From Symsagittifera roscoffensis (lineage: Eukaryota > Xenacoelomorpha > Acoela > Convolutidae): a stretch of 64,000 nucleotides of DNA. Positions 8,946-20,487 of the stretch are shown here, in pieces. The notes below the pieces were generated by a model. It saw only the letters and a list, made by a program, of their open reading frames with translations, searched no databases and was not told the DNA's origin. Both the position numbers and the translations under genes were made by a program. The stretch is from positions 34,419,436 through 34,483,435 of the forward strand of contig NC_087068.1 of NCBI RefSeq assembly GCF_963678635.1, given 5' to 3'. Every line of letters starts with the position of its first letter. Position 1 is the stretch's first letter.

Positions 8946-11236
8946 AGCCAAAATTCCCTATTGACGACTAGTCAGAAGGTCAAAAATATCAAAGTAACCG
9001 AGGTTACAGTTAGAAGTCCCTTCAACACACATTCCACTCAAAATCCTAGGAATTATCTAGCTATGGAAGAGCAAAACATAACGTGGATAGTGAGAGGGAT
9101 TTTAAAATGTTATTACAAACTTTTTCGCACATTTTTGCATCATCAGTATTGAAAGTATAAAAAATCATATAAAATGATCATCGATCATGAAAATATCTTA
9201 AAACAAGGGCGCTATACAAAAGAAAAATTCAACCAATCAGATGTTTACAAATTTGAAATTTGCACCAAAATTACATCATTGGGGGGGGGGGGAGAGAAAT
9301 GAGCGATCAGTCAAGGTGTTTGCCATTCCTACGGATTGGCACAGTCGAATCCTCCGACGAGAACGAAACCAGGCATTAGCGATATTAGCTACAAAATTAT
9401 TACGAAAAGGAGGGTAGGAATATTCCAGAATTGTGACATTCGACCAGAATGGACAAAAATGCAAATGCAGCAGTTTCGAGTTTTTAACAGCGAACCTTCC
9501 GAATTGGCTGTTTTGAAGGAATAAGAGCGTTATTCGAACGATTAGCCAAATCGTGAAGGCTGAAGGATTCGGAAAATCCTAAATTTTAAAAATTCAAAAA
9601 GATGACGAAATAATTCTGAGAAACGTCAGGGACGGCCATTTTGGAGAAAAACTTGAAGAAGAACACAACAACGATAGTTGCGACAACGACAACAACGCAA
9701 AAAAATGAGAATCGGAATCAAAGAAAAAGTAGAAGGAGCAGAGACCGCTCCGAGTTGCAACTATTGTGCCGCTACAATAGTTGCAAGGCCAATGCGAGCA
9801 ACGGCGAAGGGTGGAAGTCAGCTTTCCGGAAGGAGAATAAGAGTCTTATTTCCCCGGATTCAAGAATCCGGAGGGTCTCGCGATTTGGACTGAAACTATT
9901 TTATATAAACTTTTAGCTTCCCTACTTTGCCCTGAGTTGAATTTAATTAACATCTGAATTCATTTTTCAAGGATGAGAAGCTAGGAGTTGGGGGGAAGGG
10001 TTGATCCATCTTCGATGGAGATGATGATTTTTATCTACTGAACAAAAATAATAGTAATATAATAAGTAGAAGTAGCACTGATTTTAGGAGTGAGCCAAAA
10101 TTCCCTATTGACGACTAGTCAGAAGGTCAAAAATATCAAAGTAACCGAGGTTACAGTTAGAAGTCCCTTCAACACACATTCCACTCAAAATCCTAGGAAT
10201 TATCTAGCTATGGAAGAGCAAAACATAACGTGGATAGAGAGAGGGATTTTAAAATGTTATTACAAACTTTTTCGCACATTTTTGCATCATCAGTATTGAA
10301 AGTATAAAAAATCATATAAAATGATCATCGATCATGAAAATATCTTGAAACAAGGGCGCTATACAAAAGAAAAATTCAACCAATCAGATGTTTACAAATT
10401 TGAAATTTGCACCAAAATTACATCATTGGGGGGGGGGGGAGAGAAATGAGCGATCAGTCAAGGTGTTTGCCATTCCTACGGATTGGCACAGTCGAATCCT
10501 CCGACGAGAACGAAACCAGGCATTAGCGATATTAGCTACAAAATTATTACGAAAAGGAGGGTAGGAATATTCCAGAATTGTGACATTCGACCAGAATGGA
10601 CAAAAATGCAAATGCAGCAGTTTCGAGTTTTTAACAGCGAACCTTCCGAATTGGCTGTTTTGAAGGAATAAGAGCGTTATTCGAACGATTAGCCAAATCG
10701 TGAAGGCTGAAGGATTCGGAAAATCCTAAATTTTAAAAATTCAAAAAGATGACGAAATAATTCTGAGAAACGTCAGGGACGGCCATTTTGGAGAAAAACT
10801 TGAAGAAGAACACAACAACGATAGTTGCGACAACGACAACAACGCAAAAAAATGAGAATCGGAATCAAAGAAAAAGTAGAAGGAGCAGAGACCGCTCCGA
10901 GTTGCAACTATTGTGCCGCTACAATAGTTGCAAGGCCAATGCGAGCAACGGTGAAGGGTGGAAGTCAGCTTTCCGGAAGGAGAATAAGAGTCTTATTTCC
11001 CCGGATTCAAGAATCCGGAGGGTCTCGCGATTTGGACTGAAACTATTTTATATAAACTTTTAGCTTCCCTACTTTGCCCTGAGTTGAATTAAATAACATC
11101 TGAATTCATTTTTCAAGGATGAGAAGCTAGGAGTTGGGGGGAAGGGTTGATCCATCTTCGATGGAGATGATGATTTTTATCTACTGAACAAAAACAATAG
11201 TAATATAATAAGTAGAAGTAGCACTGATTTTAGGAG
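8946..11236. repeat. Near-identical tandem duplication, 1147 bp unit
   Basis: 8946-10,092 is repeated as 10,093-11,236 with only a few substitutions and small indels (for example GGATAGTGAGAG versus GGATAGAGAGAG, and a G run of 12 versus 11). The unit contains a relative of the 3' end of the palindrome RT element (about 8965-9050, matching 54,610-54,690) and then the retroelement terminal module (from about 9420). It has no coding function. The very low divergence means a recent duplication or an assembly duplication. Confidence 0.9.
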
Positions 11237-11491
11237 TGACCTCGTGGTCTGGAGATACTGAGACCCAGCCATGAGCTCACTATTTCTGCAAGTAATTAAG
11301 TTAGTTTGAGCGTTCTGGACGAAGCCGGAGAACAGTAACGTTTTTGTCGACCGATGTTGAAAAGACCACAAAAAGAACTGGCTTGATAGGGACGGTGAAA
11401 AGCACGTAGAGCTCTGTTTAGACATTAGCCAGTCGTCTTAGAACCTGTTATTATTTTCCGTCGATATGTATCTTCCGGGTGAATGTTACAT
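10567..11491 (+). repeat. Terminal (3' non-coding) module of the giant element, 5' side
   Basis: This is colinear with 37,860-38,461. It has the GACATTCGACCAGAATGGAC start, the CCGGATTC-AA-GAATCCGG palindrome (11,001-11,018) followed by AGGGTCTCGCG, and GGGTTGATCCATCTTCGATGG. It continues with GACCTCGTGGTCTGG, TACTGAGACCCAGCCATGAG, and the closing CTTCCGGGTGAATGTTACA. Lying directly 5' of the LTR-like block and gag, it fits the upstream part of a long terminal repeat, but I cannot prove the LTR borders. Confidence 0.65.
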
Positions 11492-13339
11492 AGATGTTTT
11501 TATGGCGCTCCTGGGTGTTATTCTTTTAAACATCATGACCGCCAGAACCGCTAACGAGCACTCCGCGCCGAGCGGATGCTCACATTAAATCCCTTAATAA
11601 GCCAAAACCGCCTGGGAGGAAGGGTAGTTCGGAACGCGGAAGCCTTCCGGATTACCGTGAATAGCTTTTTAACCTAGTTAAGACCGCAAATTCACGAACC
11701 AGGAAGGGTGGTGGATCGGCCATCCCCTCCTTTCCTGAGAGGTTTGTGACCAAAAACACTTAAATATATGTATATAACCAAACAAAAAGTAGTATAGTAC
11801 CCAAGAAAAACAAAAAACATAAAAAAATAACCGAAAAAAAAACAAAAACAGTAAAAAAGTAAAAAAACAGCAGTAGAAATCATCCCCCCAGACAAGATGT
11901 GATCCGACACTCCCGTTTGTTGTTGACAGATATATTGTTATTACAGGCAATTATATCAATCAAAATCGTTACGATCATTTTTGTAGCCCGTTTGTGATTA
12001 TTGTACTGTAGGGTTGTTTGAGTATTTAAGCACGTTAATGCTAATTTGCACTCAATCCGGAAGGGTCTGCTGATTTGCGCTCAATCCGGAGGGGTCTTGG
12101 GGGAAGACTGATCCGGCAAGCAGTACAAGGAGCAACAAGGAGGGGCTCAACGACAACAACAATCGACTGTTGGGTATAGTTAACGAGTTTTGTATCCCTT
12201 TTGGTACAAAAATTAAGATAGTAATCTGTGGGGTGCTCGACAGTGCTGCACTGTAGTGATCCTTCACCGAACTGCGAATATCTGAATTAAGCACCTTAAT
12301 TCGGTTATTGAACAAACTCGGAGGGGTATAGTATTCTATTATTATTACTTATATAGCCCATAATAATACTCCTTTATCGTTTTTCAGTGAAAAAACAAAG
12401 AAAACACACCGGTTTTTAGGGTCAAAATAGCGATAATTTGATCCCCCCACAAATCGCGATTTTTGACATATCGATATTTTTTGAAATGTGAAAAAGCGCT
12501 AAATTAGTGTGTTACATCGAAATTGCACTACTATAATAGGTAGAACCGGTTAAGTTTAGTTCGGAAGTGGTTGGAACTATTTTGGTACCAAAAACCGAAT
12601 TTTCGTGATTTTTGAGAAAACGGAACACTATAAACTCAGAAAATTTTTTTAAATCTTTGAGTTAGGACAGTAAAAATAGTTGTTCAGGCAACGTTCACAA
12701 GTGAATCTACCTGTTTACCGAAAGCCTTCCGGAGTACAGAGAAATCGAACTTAAAGTGTTTGATTCAGTGGATTCATCAATCCGGAGGGGTCCAAATAGC
12801 ATAATTTTTCGTAAATTTTTTCAACTATAGCATTTTAGATCGGGTCTTTTGCATTGAACTAGAAGAGTATAGGCCTTCTGAGCTCGGATCAATAATTTTT
12901 AGGTCGAAAAGAACAGGATTGCGGAAAAAGTTAGGCGGAACCTATAAGAGAAAAATTTCTTGACTTTTGAAAAAAGACGTTTTGAATAATAACTTTAGAA
13001 CAACTGGACAGATCCAGTTGATCTTGGTACCAATAGATCAGAAATTAGCTGAGCTTACTAATAGGAACAAAAATTATTCGAAAAAGTAAGCCTGAAAATT
13101 TTTTGAGATTGTTTTTATCAAATTCGCCATTTCGCGGGGGTAGACCCCTCACGTTTTATAGATTTTTTTTGGAAAGCCCTTACACCCCTACCAAAGGGTA
13201 GAAACGGTTGAATAAGGCAATTTTACGCTGTTCTAGAAGAATAAGGAAGGCTAAAGGCACCGGAAAACCTTGATAGAGCCGAAATTAGGCTAGCGATAAG
13301 ACCCTTCACCGTTAGCGTGAATTGTCAAATAAGAGGCTT

Positions 13340-13710
13340 AACTTCAATCCGGAAGGGTCTAGGGAAGGACCACATACCCTTCCCAGCTGATACAAAAAGC
13401 ATAATAGCATCGGTGAACGTATCCGGAGAGGTGTACGTTGAAAATCAAGGAAGTCTCAGAAAAGCTATTTTTACAAATCCGGAGGGCTCCCAATCCGGAG
13501 GGGTCAAAATTACTTCTTTCCTAATTCCGAGGGGTCCCAATCCGGAGGGTCTTGTTTTCACAAAACCGGAGGGGTCCCAATCCGGAGGGGTCTTACATTT
13601 GCTAACCCAGAGGGGTCCCAAACCGGAGGGGTTTCAATTTTGCCGATCCGGAGGGGTCCTATTTTTGCCAATCCGGAGGGGTACTGTTTTTGTCAAACCG
13701 GAGGGGCATT
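13340..13710 (+). repeat. Irregular array of the CCGGAGGGGTC motif
   Basis: About a dozen copies of (A/T)CCGGAGGGGTC or one-base variants are spaced 15-45 bp apart; several are joined as CCGGAGGGGTCCCAATCC. Isolated copies occur upstream at 12,055, 12,084, 12,324 and 12,780. A long open frame across the array (13,317-13,913) is a consequence of the repeat composition and not a credible gene. The array could bind a host or element protein. Confidence 0.8.
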
Positions 13711-13916
13711 ATTTTATTAAAGGACTTAGGCAAATAGAAGAAAAGATAAGAGTGAGGGGTGTTAGGTTATTAAAAAACAGGCTAGGAATCAGTGACTGCA
13801 CTGATTACTTGCCTTTCAAAAAAGACCAGACCAAAAAAAAACAGGTCCAAACTCGGATATTCGCGACACTAAGTCTAGAGTTTGTAACTCATTGGTGTGG
13901 ATTGAAATCCTAAAAC

Positions 13917-14095
13917 GTTTTTGAGAAAAGTGACTGCCCTGAGGATTTTAGTAGGTCTAGCTCGGGCAGTCCGAAGGCAGATAGGTAACACAGGACAATG
14001 GGTGCAATAGACGCCCACTTGAGAAAATCACTGCCTTCAAGTTTTGTCTGTTTGGTGCAGCACCAAGCAGGGAAAGCTCTTTCTTTATAAAGCAA
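13917..14095 (+). promoter_or_regulatory. Conserved hairpin segment before gag (LTR R/U5-like)
   Basis: TGCCCTGAGG and CTCGGGCA can pair around a short loop, and a second block contains CCCACTTGAGAA. A GTTTGG...GGGAAAGCTCTTTCTTTA block follows. The same order of blocks occurs twice in tandem at 51,899-52,250, where the stems pair better. Conservation between diverged copies suggests a structured R/U5 or leader RNA. This is inference from position. Confidence 0.5.
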
Positions 14096-14458
14096 GTTCG
14101 ACTATTGTACTGCAACCAACTAAAAGTACAAAACACATACGTTTTTCATAAAAATATTCTTATTGTGTTATATCTGATTTGAGTCAACAGTTTGTGCTTG
14201 ATTGGGTAGTGAATACACTATCTTTTAAATTGACTGATATCATCATACTGTGCTAGTTCTCAAATCTTACGACTAAAAATGGATATTGTGAACAAGTTGT
14301 GAATACGCTGTGCCGTCATAACATACAAGGATTCGTGGTCACTATTTAATAGTAATTTTTGGAATTTATTGTGTTGTGTTATTTTTATCGATAGTCAAAC
14401 TAGAAGGTCACCAGCAATCGAATTGAGTGTATAGGCATTAAGAAGTGAAAAATTGAGA
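14096..14458 (+). other. Leader between LTR-like region and gag
   Basis: About 360 bp of AT-rich sequence with no credible coding frame. A primer-binding site should lie near its left end, but I see no convincing complement to a tRNA 3' end beginning TGG. The gag ATG used here is at 14,459. Confidence 0.5.
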
Positions 14459-15124
14459 ATGAGTCTAGATAAATCAAGAATACCTAAACGAGGTAATAGC
14501 TCTAGGAAATTCATGACTAAAAAGCAAAGAAGAGCAATGATCGACCCTTTTGTGGAACGGATCACACGAGCGCGGACCGACAAAGGGGAGACGGTTTCAG
14601 GCAGAATGCTTGGAACCAGGAGTCAGAAGTCCTCAGAAGAGCTAAAAGCTATGCTAGAAGTGGAGGTCCACCCGGACCAGGCCATGAATGAGAACCAGGG
14701 AATACATGGACCGGGGGGGAGAGACAGAAGGCTGGCGAGTGAATCTACTCCGGTAGAACAAGGCCAAGTTTTTGTCACTTCCACCGGGACACTGGACCGA
14801 GAGGAGATGTCGGAACTGTCCGACATCTCTAGTGAAAATGTGGCAACTAGAAGATCTCCCACAGACAAGACCATGAAGGCAGGCGTGACGGAGAAACAGA
14901 CAAGGTCCTCATCGTTCTCAGAAAGAATGAAGAACACTTTCGGAAACATCTTTCCATTCACCATGGGAGTGGGCACAGGAAACGAAGGTGAATCCCAGGA
15001 GGAAGAAGAGGACGAAGATGAACAAGTGGAATTTGGATCTCAAGTCAGCCTCAATAGTTTGACCCAAGAGAAGAAGGCATACGTCGAAAGAGAGACTGGA
15101 ACCAAGGACAAAATGGTGTGGTGA
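14459..15124 (+). pseudogene. Gag N-terminal segment
   Basis: This starts at ATG 14,459 and is 221 codons. The sequence is basic at the start (RKFMTKKQRRAM) and then Ser/Glu-rich and probably disordered, with an acidic run of Glu/Asp near residue 183. No known domain was recognised; such N-terminal extensions occur in large Gag proteins. The frame ends at TGA 15,122. A duplicated TG just before it (ATGGTGTGGTGAG) explains the shift, because removing one TG joins this frame to the next one at 15,118. The predicted product would act in particle assembly. Confidence 0.65.
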
Positions 15125-16092
15125 GAACGATAAGCAAAGACGCAAACACACCAGGCCAGTCGAGAGGCTTTGCGAGTATGACAAATTCAGAGACGCGAAC
15201 TGGGGAGAATAGAAACAAAGGGCTAGGCAACGCATCGGCGGATCCGGAGGTGGATAATGAAATGATATCGAGTCAGAGAATCAAAGCCCGAATCTCGACC
15301 AGCACAAAGCTACCTGGGATCGACAGGGTGACACCGCCACTAGTGACGCCGGTGGTGGAAAACGGGGCATCATTAGAAGAAGCCTCGAACAACATAGTGG
15401 GCAGTATGGGAGAACAAAATGAACAGATGTCCATAAGAATGAGTGAACTAGAAAGAGCAGTCCACATTGAAAGAGAAAGTCTGCGGGAAGAAGTAAACCG
15501 CAATAGACAAGAAGTTAGTAGGAGCGAAAAACGCCTGAAGGAAAGAACGGACGAGCACATAGCGAAGAACTTGTCGCGAATGACAAGAGAAGCGGAACAG
15601 AGAGAGTTACGCTTAAGAGACGACATGGAGAAGTTAAGAATTCAGCAAGAGCAGTCTCTTGGGACTCTTGACACAAAAATAGATGCGATGATGGTGAGGC
15701 GAACTCAGGCTATCATGGATAGGTTGGACGGTCTACTAGGCAGCAACAACGGACCAAAAGAAGGGGAACCTAATTCGAGAGGTCCCAGCAGGGAGCCGAA
15801 AGTGAACTTCAATGACCATCAAAGGAGGAGGACATATGAATCCACTAGAGGTAGGGGCAGTTCATCAGGCTATGCCACAAGGGATAATAGTACATGGGGC
15901 CCAAACAGTAGAGCAAGTTCATCGGGAACAGACAGACCTCAATTGAACGACCGACGCAAGGCACACATGCGACTGGGAGAGGTGATTCCGGTAACAGGAG
16001 ACATGCGAGCCCAGGGAGGAGTCATGTGGGCCAAGGGGGAAACAGACACGGCGATTCGGATTGCAGAGATGCACCGAAAACAGAGCCCTTAA
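15118..16092 (+). pseudogene. Gag central coiled-coil segment
   Basis: About 320 codons in the frame reached from the previous segment. Residues about 95-205 form a strongly predicted coiled coil, with dense Glu/Arg heptads (ELERAVHIERESLREEV and following). A low-complexity Ser/Arg/Gly stretch with RGRGSSSGY comes next. Coiled coils ahead of the capsid are common in retroelement Gag and mediate multimerisation. The frame is lost at about 16,030, at a G5A3 run (AAGGGGGAAAC). That is a slippery-looking site, but more likely an indel in a decayed copy. Confidence 0.65.
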
Positions 16093-16826
16093 CAAGGTGC
16101 GATGATACTCAGGCGGGGCACTCGAGAGATGCTACGGCAATGGCCACAGCCTTTGAACCCCTGAACAGGTCTTTGGAGACATTCCTGACGAGGTTATCCA
16201 GAACCAATGAACGCAGTGAGAAGTCCAGAAGAGTCTTTAAGAAACCAAGATGCTACAAAGACGAATCTGATGGCTGTATTGACACCTGGATAGAGGTAAT
16301 GAAACTGCATTTCGAGGAAGAGGATTTATCGGAAAGACAAGAATGCAGTGCGCTCACCAGTAACTTGGAAGGGACAGCCCTGAACTGTGTCATGGGCAAG
16401 AAGCAATCTCAGCGAGACACAGCTGAGAAAATCTTCGAAATCTTGTTAAATCGTTTTGGATCAGGGGTGCAGGGGCACCAGGCAATGACGCGCGTCGAGA
16501 AACGGAGGCAACGAGAAGATGAAACGATAGACAAGTTCCTAGACGACATGGAAATGCTGAGAAGACGCAGTCAACCGGATGAGTCAAACAGACGGGTGAA
16601 CCTGGCAGTAGGCTCGAAATTCATCGATGGCGTGAAGAATGATGAACTTCGAACAATGCTAGCAACGCATTACACACCACTATCAACCAATGCGCCAACA
16701 CCAGAGGAGTTGAGGCTGGAGTCAAAAGAATATCTTTTGTTGAAACCTCCTTCGAGATCTGGATATTATAAGAACAATTATGGCAATTTTAACAACGGAC
16801 CAGCAAACCAAGCGAACAACTGGTAG
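16026..16826 (+). pseudogene. Gag capsid-like domain (Retrotrans_gag type)
   Basis: The block IDTWIEVMKLHFEEEDLSE, then LEGTALNCVMGKK, ILLNRFGSG, and EDETIDKFLDDMEMLRRRS matches the pattern of Ty3/gypsy capsid domains: a helix-rich fold with W..., L.G.A, F..., and ES...F...L. It would form the capsid shell. A TAG at 16,824 ends the frame after a Tyr/Asn/Gly linker (YYKNNYGNFNNG), and the nucleocapsid fingers continue in frame directly after the TAG. Confidence 0.8.
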
Positions 16827-17189
16827 AAACCGAGGGATGATATGGACAAGAGACGCTCTTGTGCCCATTGCAGTTCAACGGACCATCATGTGTCAGCATG
16901 CCCAACTTACAAACAGGGCATGAAAGCAAAAGGCTTTAGCCTCGAAGACGAAGATGCGTCAGAGGTCGATCATGAAGATTTCATGAGGGGAGTATTTGCA
17001 AAGTTCGGCCCGAGGTGTTTCTTTTGCAACTTGTAAGGTCATTTTAAATCGGATTGTCCGCAATTCTGGGATGCTGTAGCAGACATCAAGCATCCAAAGC
17101 ATGAAGAAGCTTTATCAGGAGTGAAAGCCAGCAAGGCTCGCCTTTTGAGTGAAGCGGAGGTGCGCAGAAAAGACAAACAGTAAGAGCTG
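16827..17189 (+). pseudogene. Nucleocapsid with two CCHC zinc knuckles, second broken by a stop
   Basis: The first knuckle is CAHCSSTDHHVSAC, an exact CX2CX4HX4C (16,859-16,900). The second is CFFCNL-stop-GHFKSDC: the TAA at 17,034 sits inside an otherwise exact CX2CX4HX4C. Another TAA lies at 17,181, ahead of the protease region. Zinc knuckles bind element RNA for packaging. The stops are in frame with intact flanking sequence, so they look like recent nonsense changes, not frameshifts. Confidence 0.8.
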
Positions 17190-18314
17190 GTGACGAAGAG
17201 AAAGCAAGCAGTAACTGAACAGATATGCGAACCGGGACCAGTGACTGCGGCCGATGACTTCAAGATTGATTATAGGGCAGCCGCGAGGGATGTTCTAAAT
17301 AGAGTGCAGCAGGAACTGGTAACAAAAGAGATCGAACAGAAAGTGAAACTGGAACTGGGAAATGAGAAACTACAGGAGAAACTGAATACCTTCGAGGCGA
17401 CAGAAGTCGATGAGACAAAGGCACCAAGCAGTTTGAGCATGAAACTTAATGTGATCTCCGGTCAGAGGTTCGGCATGGTGCCGCAAGGAAGCAAAATACA
17501 GTCAATAATCTCGGTAGCAGGACACCAGGTAATCAGAAATCTGAGTGAACCATCGGAGTTCACTTTGATGCATTTGGACACATATGCAGATTATCTGAGG
17601 CTGGTGGAGCCATGCACTGAGTCAAGAGCGGTGCGAGCACTACTGACAACGGGTGGCCCTCGAATAAAGAAGCTTCATGGACGCTACGTGGAAGTCTATG
17701 GGCCGTATCAAGTGATGCTGAACGTGGATGGAATCAGTATCTACACTAGGACTTATGTGACACCAGATAGTGACCAAATAGGGCAGATATATTTGGGTGA
17801 GGAGGAACTCAAAGTCCGCAGGATAGGCCATAACGCCATGATGGAACGAGACGCAGAACACATTGGGTACGAAGCAGATGTGACCGCACATCTGCTCGAC
17901 ACCAACGGAAAGAAAATCGGAGTCACAGGACTTCTGGACACAGGAGCGGTAGTGAGTGTGATGCCGATAAAAACTTGGGAAACAATGGGCTTCACGAGGG
18001 AAGATCTAATTCCAAAGAATCTCCGACTGGCCGCCGCCAATCGAGGAGCGATTTACGTAGCCGGAAGAACACCAATAACGGTTCTCCAAATGGGAGGACG
18101 GGATCTTTGGATGAGCTTCCTGGTGGTAGAGAATTTGGAGGACGCCGACCAATTCATCTTGGGCAGAGATTTCGTCAGGAATTTTGACGCGATGATCGAC
18201 TTGAACAACGGTCTAATAAGGATTAGGAACCCGGATTGGAAGTATGTTAAGAAACCAATTAATAGCATAAAACAGACGAAAACAAGGTACCAATTTTTTC
18301 AGACGGAAAAGTAA
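17190..18314 (+). pseudogene. Retropepsin-type protease region
   Basis: This is 374 codons open. An N-terminal linker of about 230 residues includes a helical Glu/Lys-rich part. It is followed by the aspartic protease core: GLLDTGAVVSVMP with the catalytic Asp at residue ~250, LAAANRGAIYVAGRTPI, and the ILGRDFV (I/LGRD) signature at about residue 323. Retropepsins act as dimers to cut Gag-Pol. No active-site residue is missing, and this is the least damaged part of pol. The frame ends at TAA 18,312, and RT resumes in another frame at 18,328. Confidence 0.85.
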
Positions 18315-18327
18315 AACTACAGCCAGA

Positions 18328-19671
18328 ATGAGAAATTTAAATTCGTTAAGTGATATTAAACAGGTTTGTTTGGTACCGAATCTAAATAGTCAAGGCTCAG
18401 TGATTTTAGGCCGGAGCTTCTCGGTAATGCGAAACGGACTGTGTGTCAGTGTGTTATTGAACACACTGGACACCACGGTTTCAATCCAGCGTGGAAAGAA
18501 GCTTGTTTACGCTTTGCCGATGAGGACTGACTATGAAGAGACACAGAACTTGAAGAAATTTAGTGTGAAAGACTGTCCTTATCATGCCAATGAAGAGAAA
18601 ATTTTAAAGAGAATTAATGAATTAAAATCTATTCATAAATTGTTTTCAATGAAGTCCGACACGGACGACGGCTTATCGAGCTGCTCGAATTTTCCGGAAC
18701 GCCCCTCGTCATATGAACTAGAGTCTGACAAACCGGTTTTGCCAGAGATAGAACAGTTAAAAAGAAAAATAGGCGAGGGAGATTTCGAGCTACTGCGGGA
18801 GGTTTTAAATCGGAACGCGGATGTATTTTCAAGACATAAGGCGGATATCGGTTGCTGTAATTTCGTCGAACACGAAATCGAACTTGAGGAAGGCGCCGTT
18901 TCTCATAGGGAAGGCGCAAGACGAATGACGCCACATAAATTGGAAACGTGCCGAGCGGAAATAGAAATGTTGCTCGAATACGACATGATGGAACGCTACT
19001 TGAACGCGGTAACGATAAAAGATGCGTACCCGATACCGCGAATAGACGAGAGCCTCTCTAAACTTGGTGATGCCAAATTCTTCACCACATTGGACTTGGG
19101 TTCTGCCTTCTGGCATGTCCCGCTGCGGAAGAAGGATAGAGAAAAGACCGGATTCGCGTGTGAGTTGGGGTTGTACCAGTGGAAGAGGATGCCCTTCGGC
19201 TTGTGCAACGCAACGGCCACTTTTCTAAGACTGATGGCTCAGGCTTTGACCAGAGTGACAAAAAAGTACGGGAATCTTGTGATGTGTTACGTGGATGACG
19301 TAGTCATAGCAACACCGACCCTGGAAGGTCACATTGATCGGCTAAATGAGGTCTTTGGATGCATGAAAAGAGCAGGCTTGAAGTGCAAACCATCGAAATG
19401 TGAAGAAATCCTTAGGGATTCAATCAAGTACCTGGGAAGAATGGTGAACAGGCATGGTGTGAGGCCGGACGCAGAAGCAGCAGAAGCAGTGTTGACATGG
19501 AAGGCTCCCAGAACGGACACACTCCTCCTGAGCTTCTTAGGGTTTGCCAACTACTGCCGTGAGTTCATTAAAGGATATGCAGACAAGGTGTATCCGATGC
19601 AGAAGCTGATGCGCAACAAAGGTAAAAAGTTCGAATGGAACGATGAAGCACAAGTTGCTTCGAGAACATAA
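18328..19671 (+). pseudogene. Ty3/gypsy reverse transcriptase with fingers deletion
   Basis: About 447 codons. The N-terminal part includes a PHKLETCRAEIEMLLEYDMM block (thumb-side linker before the fingers). The palm motifs are visible: AYPIPRIDESLSKL, TTLDLGSAFWH (motif A Asp), FGLCNATATF (motif B), MCYVDDVVIATP (motif C YVDD), and KCEEILRDSIKYLG. Between YDMMER and YLNAVT the usual ~28 residues are absent. These are the P-x-x-SPWA, KK-G, and R-F-C-x-D-Y-R region that forms the fingers and contacts template and dNTP. The gap is in frame at about 18,998, so the rest stays open but the enzyme cannot be functional. The frame then shifts near 19,655, before RNase H. Confidence 0.9.
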
Positions 19672-20487
19672 AGCTGGAACTGTGCGAAGCGCCAGTGCTA
19701 GGCAAGCCTACAGAAAAGGGCATGTATGTTCTTGACACACACGCATCGGTAGTAGCCATCTCAGGAATATTGCATCAGGAGCAAGAATGGAATGGAAGAA
19801 CGGTTCTCCGTCCCAGTGCATACGGCAGCAAGGTCTTGAGTGACACTGAGATGAAATATGGTTCACCAAAAGCAGAAATGTTTGCACTAGTCACATTTGT
19901 GGAAAAATACCGCGCATACTTGAGGTAGCGCAACCTTTAAGTTACGCGTAGACAACAGAGCGTTATCCTGGTTGAAGACCTACTCGATGGATCAGAGTTA
20001 TATTGGTAGATGGATAGTAAGATTGGATGGCTACCACATGATAATCGAGCACAGGATATGTGATAAACACCAGAAAGCTGACAGCCTCAGCAAGAAAACT
20101 GAGTTCTTTGAAAAATTGGAACAGAAGCAAGCCAATCAGGCAGAAATAAAGGAAGGATTCTCGTTTCTGGACAAAAAAACTTATGAAGCGCTTCCCTTAA
20201 CGAGATGGTTGGACAAGTCTGGACATCCAATTCCAGGGCATCCTGAGTTACCTGTAGATAAAGCAGCCGAGATAAAGATCCTTTCCAAGGAGGACCCGGT
20301 CCCCTTGGATCTGTTGCTGCGCTCAAACCTGGTCCAGCAAGAATTCTCTCGCATGAACATAAACAGCCTCTTATTATTGGATAAAATGGTTCAGGTCACA
20401 CCGAAAGTGATGCGGATGCTGGGTGAATTGTTAGAAAGGGAAGTGACCGGAGATGACCCGAGTGGACAGCAGCAGTGGCATCACTAA
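19672..20487 (+). pseudogene. RNase H domain and connection of the giant element
   Basis: RNase H core residues are present in two frames. The first carries LDTHASVVAISGIL (first Asp) and SPKAEMFALV (Glu) at 19,695-19,928. After a small indel the second carries LRVDNRALSWLKTY (Asp) and IEHRICDKHQKADSLS (final Asp) at 19,940-20,100. This order is typical of Ty3/gypsy RNase H, which removes the RNA strand during reverse transcription. The following ~130 residues to 20,487 are a connector without a recognised fold. Confidence 0.85.

Larger units (their letters stand above)
11492..14095 (+). repeat. LTR-like block upstream of gag
   Basis: This is non-coding. It starts with the TTTTTATGGCGCTCC motif shared with 48,810 and 40,465. 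It is then colinear with, but strongly diverged from, the blocks at 48.8-50.7 kb and (inverted) 52.3-54.4 kb. Shared landmarks are a GAACC..GGAAG..GTGG box, a TTGTTTGA.TATT.GAGCAC box, and CGAAT.TC.GA...TTAATTCGG. It ends in a hairpin segment just before gag. Position and order support an LTR/leader of an unusually long type. Borders, TG/CA ends and primer-binding site are not resolved. Confidence 0.5.

Noticed and set aside
11678-11950. Minus-strand hydrophobic frame (Phe-rich) as a membrane protein
   Set aside because: It derives from an A-rich tract (AAAAAACAAAAAC) read in reverse; composition is low complexity and it is not conserved in the 48.9 kb relative.
13340-13710. CRISPR-like array
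   Set aside because: Repeats are ~12 bp, irregularly spaced and variable, in animal DNA; no cas-like genes.
13317-13913. 198-codon frame across the CCGGAGGGG array as a gene
   Set aside because: It is repetitive, with no domain, and its openness follows from the repeat composition.
16026-16060. Programmed frameshift at the G5A3 run in Gag
   Set aside because: Many random indels are present in this copy and no downstream pseudoknot is evident; a decayed-copy indel is simpler. It would need intact copies to decide.
16824-17036. Programmed stop readthrough between capsid and Pol (TAG 16,824, TAA 17,034)
   Set aside because: One stop lies inside a zinc knuckle and other copies of later stops are sense codons, so these look like ordinary nonsense mutations.
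18629-19220. Antisense open frames across the RT region
   Set aside because: They overlap strongly recognisable RT motifs on the plus strand and have no domain of their own.
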